Source of the DNA: Davidsoniella eucalypti | Lineage: Eukaryota; Ascomycota; Sordariomycetes; Microascales; Ceratocystidaceae | Length of the DNA stretch: 64,000 nt | Direction: 5' to 3' | Assembly (NCBI GenBank): GCA_004009845.1 | Contig: RMBW01000069.1 | Coordinates: 62,001 to 126,000, forward strand | In this document: in pieces, positions 62,801-64,000 of the stretch | Position numbering within the stretch: the first letter of the stretch is position 1 | How the letters are laid out: every line of letters begins with the position of its first letter | Position numbers and translations under genes: made by a program | Notes under the pieces: generated by a model | Told to the model about the DNA's origin: nothing | Databases searched by the model: none | Seen by the model: only the letters and a program-made list of their open reading frames with translations

Positions 62801-62867
62801 GTATCTTGCTAGAATCGAGACTCTGGCGGCTACGATGGCCTTGACCTCGGGACATCACCGCCAATGA
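59857..62867 (+). CDS. Class 3 lipase with long disordered N-terminus
   Basis: 978-residue protein, exons 59857-61688 and 61763-62867, split within an Ile codon (AT|C); the intron has a GCTAAC branch point. Residues from about 612 form an alpha/beta-hydrolase of the class 3 lipase type: NPNVWPLIVIGAKAAHHAYE, then VFAIRGTVDMGDWMTN, the nucleophile elbow GHSAGGA (Ser756), FGAPPIS, Asp856 in NEGDPVVR and His953 in RHSMDLYLARIE, a complete candidate triad. Related intracellular Pezizomycotina lipases share this block. It probably cleaves acylglycerols or phospholipids; the exact substrate is unknown. Residues 1-610 are disordered: first Arg/Ser/His-rich, then acidic with VKEEDD and NNIKMEDAE (SUMO-site-like), then a His-rich HHHRHH. 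There is no signal peptide in this frame. The first 620 bases are also open in another frame with hydrophobic segments, so the true N-terminus is less certain than the lipase domain. Confidence 0.85.
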
Positions 62868-63279
62868 AGGATATACTAGAAACAGGCAACACTTTGCATT
62901 AGTCATAGAAATGGTAGCTGGTAGATTGGAACGCAAGTCATGCTAGTAACAATGGATGAAGTTATGGTTTTGCTAAGTTGCTGTTTATTTGGTCCCTACA
63001 GTCAAGAAATACTTTTTTTTGCAACGGCAGATTTACATCTATATATTTCGTTTTTATTTTCTCAACTTAGTTACATATTTCATTATTCCTCTTATAGTGT
63101 ACGATTCATGAATTGTATCTGATATCACAAAGATATATATCACCTGATAACATCACGATGTCCAAAAACGATCGTATATTCCCAATTTTTTATTATGCAC
63201 TAGTTGCTGCTTTTTGTAGTTTATCTTTCTTTTGGCACTTCAATACTCAATAGGACAGAGCCTGAAGATACTAGCAATT
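62868..63279. other. Convergent 3' intergenic region
   Basis: 412 bp between the stops of the lipase (+) and isoleucyl-tRNA synthetase (-). T-rich; no gene seen. Confidence 0.6.
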
Positions 63280-64000
63280 TTATAGCTTAGTCAAGCGTAG
63301 CAGGAAGCACAGCTCGCCAATCTCCTGCTCCTCTTCCGCAATGACATCACGCAAAGCTTCCTGGGGCTCGAGGGTGCCACGCAGCGTCGTTAAGAATGCT
63401 GCAGCTTGGTTAGTAGTCAAGGCAACGAGATCTACGTTCGCTGGGTTCTTCACGACATTGTACTCCATGCGAACATCATCGGTGCTCTGCAGGCCAGCCT
63501 TCTTGCGTAGCTTCTGGATACGAGAGATGATGTCACGTGCCAGGCCTTCTTCGGCAAGCTCCGCACGCACAGTACGATCTAGTAGAACCACCATGTCCTC
63601 AGCAAAGCCAGGTTCCCACTGTGACGGCGCCGCAGCAGAGTCGTCCTTGGCCATAATGCGCACAATGACCAGATCGTTGCTATCCAACTCAATGCCACCA
63701 ACGCTGATTTTGCCCTCTCTTTGGTATGCCTTGAGCTGCTCCTGAGTCAGTGCCGGCAGGCCCTTGCGTACGACTTGCACATTTTTCTTGAGCTTCTTGC
63801 CTAGAGTAGGCCAGTCGACCTTCGCTTCCAAGATGACATTGTATTGCTCTGCCTTGGTGGTCAGGACAATCTCACGAACGTTGAGCTCCTCCTTGATGTA
63901 AGAAGATAACGACTTAACATCTTCGAGCACGTTTTCGTCAGCAATAACAACCAGAGTTGACAAAGGTGTCTTCAGTGAAAGGTTGCAACGCTCACGCGAT
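63280..64000 (-). CDS. ILS1: Cytosolic isoleucyl-tRNA synthetase, C-terminal part
   Basis: Charges tRNA-Ile with isoleucine in the cytosol. Only the last 240 codons are in the window; the frame is open to the right edge, so the gene starts beyond it. Recognisable C-terminal features of the eukaryotic class I enzyme are: RERCNLSLKTPLSTLVVIADEN, VKSLSSYIKEELNVREI, KVDWPTLGKKLKKNVQVVRKGL, FAEDMVVLLDRTVRAELAEEGLARDIISRIQKLRKKAGL and the adjacent V-rich segment ending LLRLTKL. The anticodon-binding and catalytic parts (HIGH, KMSKS) are outside. No intron is seen in this part. The neighbouring lipase is convergent. Confidence 0.95.
   Translation of the reverse strand, partial: SRERCNLSLKTPLSTLVVIADENVLEDVKSLSSYIKEELNVREIVLTTKAEQYNVILEAKVDWPTLGKKLKKNVQVVRKGLPALTQEQLKAYQREGKISVGGIELDSNDLVIVRIMAKDDSAAAPSQWEPGFAEDMVVLLDRTVRAELAEEGLARDIISRIQKLRKKAGLQSTDDVRMEYNVVKNPANVDLVALTTNQAAAFLTTLRGTLEPQEALRDVIAEEEQEIGELCFLLRLTKL

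Overview
The window is nuclear DNA of a filamentous ascomycete (Pezizomycotina). The main evidence is a HEX1 Woronin-body gene, a family confined to that group. It is supported by a ~2,450-residue fungal myosin-II heavy chain, an RTA1-family membrane protein, and small GT-AG introns with CTAAC/CTGAC-like branch points. No ribosomal, tRNA, viral, CRISPR or intact transposon genes were recognised. Genus and species cannot be named from the sequence.

Layout. 1-7.3 kb has no convincing gene but carries a small terminal-inverted-repeat element (764-1336). 7.3-9.3 kb (-) is a divergent casein-kinase-1-type kinase. 9.3-14.6 kb looks empty. 14.6-17.6 kb (-) is a 976-residue disordered protein with a conserved C-terminal block. 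17.6-22.6 kb looks empty. 22.6-24.2 kb (-) is bleomycin hydrolase. 25.9-29.5 kb (-) is hex1, with a short core gene and a long N-terminal extension split by a 2,011-bp intron. 29.5-41.9 kb is a gene desert with short repeats, hairpins and recurring oligomers. 41.9-43.1 kb (+) is an RTA1-like protein. 44.6-48.2 kb (-) is a Red1-like CCCH zinc-finger protein, divergent from the myosin-II gene at 49.6-57.0 kb (+). Then come a Cys/His-rich orphan (57.7-58.8 kb, +), a class 3 lipase with a ~600-residue disordered N-terminus (59.9-62.9 kb, +), and the 3' end of cytosolic isoleucyl-tRNA synthetase (63.3 kb to the right edge, -).

These are mostly housekeeping and cell-organisation genes, not a cluster. 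HEX1 (plugging septal pores) and myosin-II (contractile ring at septation) both serve septum biology, but they lie 20 kb apart and nothing in the sequence shows coregulation. Gene density is low, about one gene per 6 kb, with the spacing concentrated in a few long AT-rich intergenic stretches. Exon structures below were worked out by hand from splice signals and reading-frame continuity. No transcript data or database search was available.

Points most worth a second look: the hex1 extension, which has no visible ATG and a very long first intron; the 78-nt in-frame intron inside hex1; the TIR element; a TACATATCTGT oligomer repeated through the gene-free regions; the Cys/His-rich orphan; and the lipase N-terminal region, which is open in two frames.
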